Shown: positions 63,597 to 64,000 of the stretch, in pieces
How the letters are laid out: each line of letters starts with the position of its first letter
Numbering within the stretch: position 1 is the first letter of the stretch
Source: Diaphorobacter nitroreducens
GTDB taxonomy: Bacteria; Pseudomonadota; Gammaproteobacteria; Burkholderiales; Burkholderiaceae_C
Direction: 5' to 3'
DNA length: 64,000 nucleotides
Assembly: GCA_003755025.1 (NCBI GenBank)
Contig: RJVL01000001.1
Span: forward strand, 558,001-622,000
Notes under the pieces: generated by a model
Seen by the model: the letters and a program-made list of their open reading frames with translations, nothing else
Told to the model about the DNA's origin: nothing
The model's database searches: none
Translations under genes and position numbers: made by a program

Positions 63597-64000
63597 ATGA
63601 TTGACAACATCAGCTGGCTGGCGATTTATCCCGAGATCGTGCTGCTGGTCATGGCTTGCGTGATTGCCCTGGTGGATCTGGGCGTCAGCAGCGCGCGCCG
63701 CACGGGAACCTACGTGCTCACCATGCTCACCCTGGCGGTGGTGGCGGCGCTCCAGGCCATGTACGCGAGCAGTGGCAACACCTTCTATGCCTGGGGCAAC
63801 ATGGTTGTCAGCGATGCCATGGGCAATTGGCTCAAGTGCTTCGCGACCGTGGCCGTGATGGTCCTGCTCGTTTATGGCCGTCCCTATGCCGCGGACCGCG
63901 ACATGCTGCGTGGTGGTGAGTTGTTCACGCTGACCATGCTCGCTCTGCTGGGGATGTTTGTGCTGATCTCGGCCAACAACTTCCTGCTGATCTATCTGGG
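63597..64000 (+). CDS. nuoN: NADH-quinone oxidoreductase subunit N, 5' part
   Basis: The window ends after about 134 residues. The visible N terminus (MIDNISWLAIYPEIVLLVMAC) and the helices up to LLGMFVLISANNFLLIYLG are typical of NuoN, the proximal antiporter-like subunit and usual last gene of the operon. The start follows ACGAG at 63597, 24 bases after nuoM. Confidence 0.95.
   Translation, partial: MIDNISWLAIYPEIVLLVMACVIALVDLGVSSARRTGTYVLTMLTLAVVAALQAMYASSGNTFYAWGNMVVSDAMGNWLKCFATVAVMVLLVYGRPYAADRDMLRGGELFTLTMLALLGMFVLISANNFLLIYL

Overview
The window comes from a GC-rich betaproteobacterium, most likely of the family Comamonadaceae (Acidovorax or a close relative). The evidence is conserved gene order: TPR protein-lolB-ispE-tRNA-Gln-prs-rplY-pth, yicC-gmk-rpoZ-spoT/greB, and rpsO-pnp-quinone oxidoreductase-tpiA-secG-tRNA-Leu-nuoA to nuoN. 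A family of small palindromic intergenic repeats built around TAGCTGCTAGCGCTT...AAGCGCTAGCAGCTA, which I associate with Comamonadaceae, supports this. The genus is an inference. Almost all of the sequence is chromosomal housekeeping DNA. No rRNA operon, CRISPR array, complete prophage or complete insertion sequence was seen.

Layout. 1-7.1 kb: the end of an endonuclease/exonuclease/phosphatase gene, a cardiolipin-synthase-like gene, folE, a BLUF blue-light sensor, a DMT-type permease, a 272-bp MITE-like element, a DUF429 protein, an orphan histidine-kinase-like protein, a membrane-anchored unknown and a LysE exporter. 7.2-14 kb: a minus-strand operon encoding a complete dipeptide-type ABC importer (two permeases, two ATPases, binding protein) plus an amidase. 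14.1-20.3 kb: ferredoxin, then the pth/rplY/prs/tRNA-Gln/ispE/lolB/TPR block. 20.3-24.3 kb: mutM, a bacterial dynamin-like GTPase and mutY, the last two translationally coupled. 24.4-28.9 kb: rapZ, recN and nadK, with hrcA diverging. 28.9-35 kb: the most accessory-looking stretch. It starts at a CAT-anticodon tRNA followed by an integrase remnant and carries RidA/LysR, a YdeI-like protein, a membrane-anchored Mrr-type nuclease with a zinc ribbon, a ferritin-like protein, a cysteine hydrolase, a DUF421 protein and an I78-type lipoprotein. 35-41 kb: hemW, rdgB, rph, a PP2C phosphatase coupled to a Ser/Thr kinase, and yicC. 41-50.6 kb: gmk, rpoZ, the bifunctional (p)ppGpp enzyme, greB, tRNA-Arg, rpsO, pnp, quinone oxidoreductase, tpiA, secG and tRNA-Leu. 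50.7-64 kb: the complex I operon nuoA to nuoN, cut off by the window end.

Three themes link the genes. GO-system repair (mutM, mutY) brackets a large GTPase, which suggests a functional or at least regulatory link. RNA turnover and the stringent response are concentrated in rph, yicC, rpoZ, spoT, greB, rpsO and pnp. Many genes are packed with 4-bp ATGA or GTGA overlaps (opp operon, dynamin-mutY, TPR-lolB, kinase-phosphatase, nuoD/E/F and nuoG/H and nuoJ/K), so translational coupling is widespread.

The most unusual features are the MITE-like element at about 3865-4136, the palindromic repeat family that supplies stop codons to several genes and a start-proximal peptide to the second opp ATPase gene, the mutM-dynamin-mutY cluster, the tRNA-linked integrase scar with its neighbouring membrane-anchored nuclease, and the folE-BLUF pair. 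No single convincing new multi-gene system stands out. The dynamin-GO-repair pairing and the Mrr-membrane-zinc-ribbon protein are the best leads.
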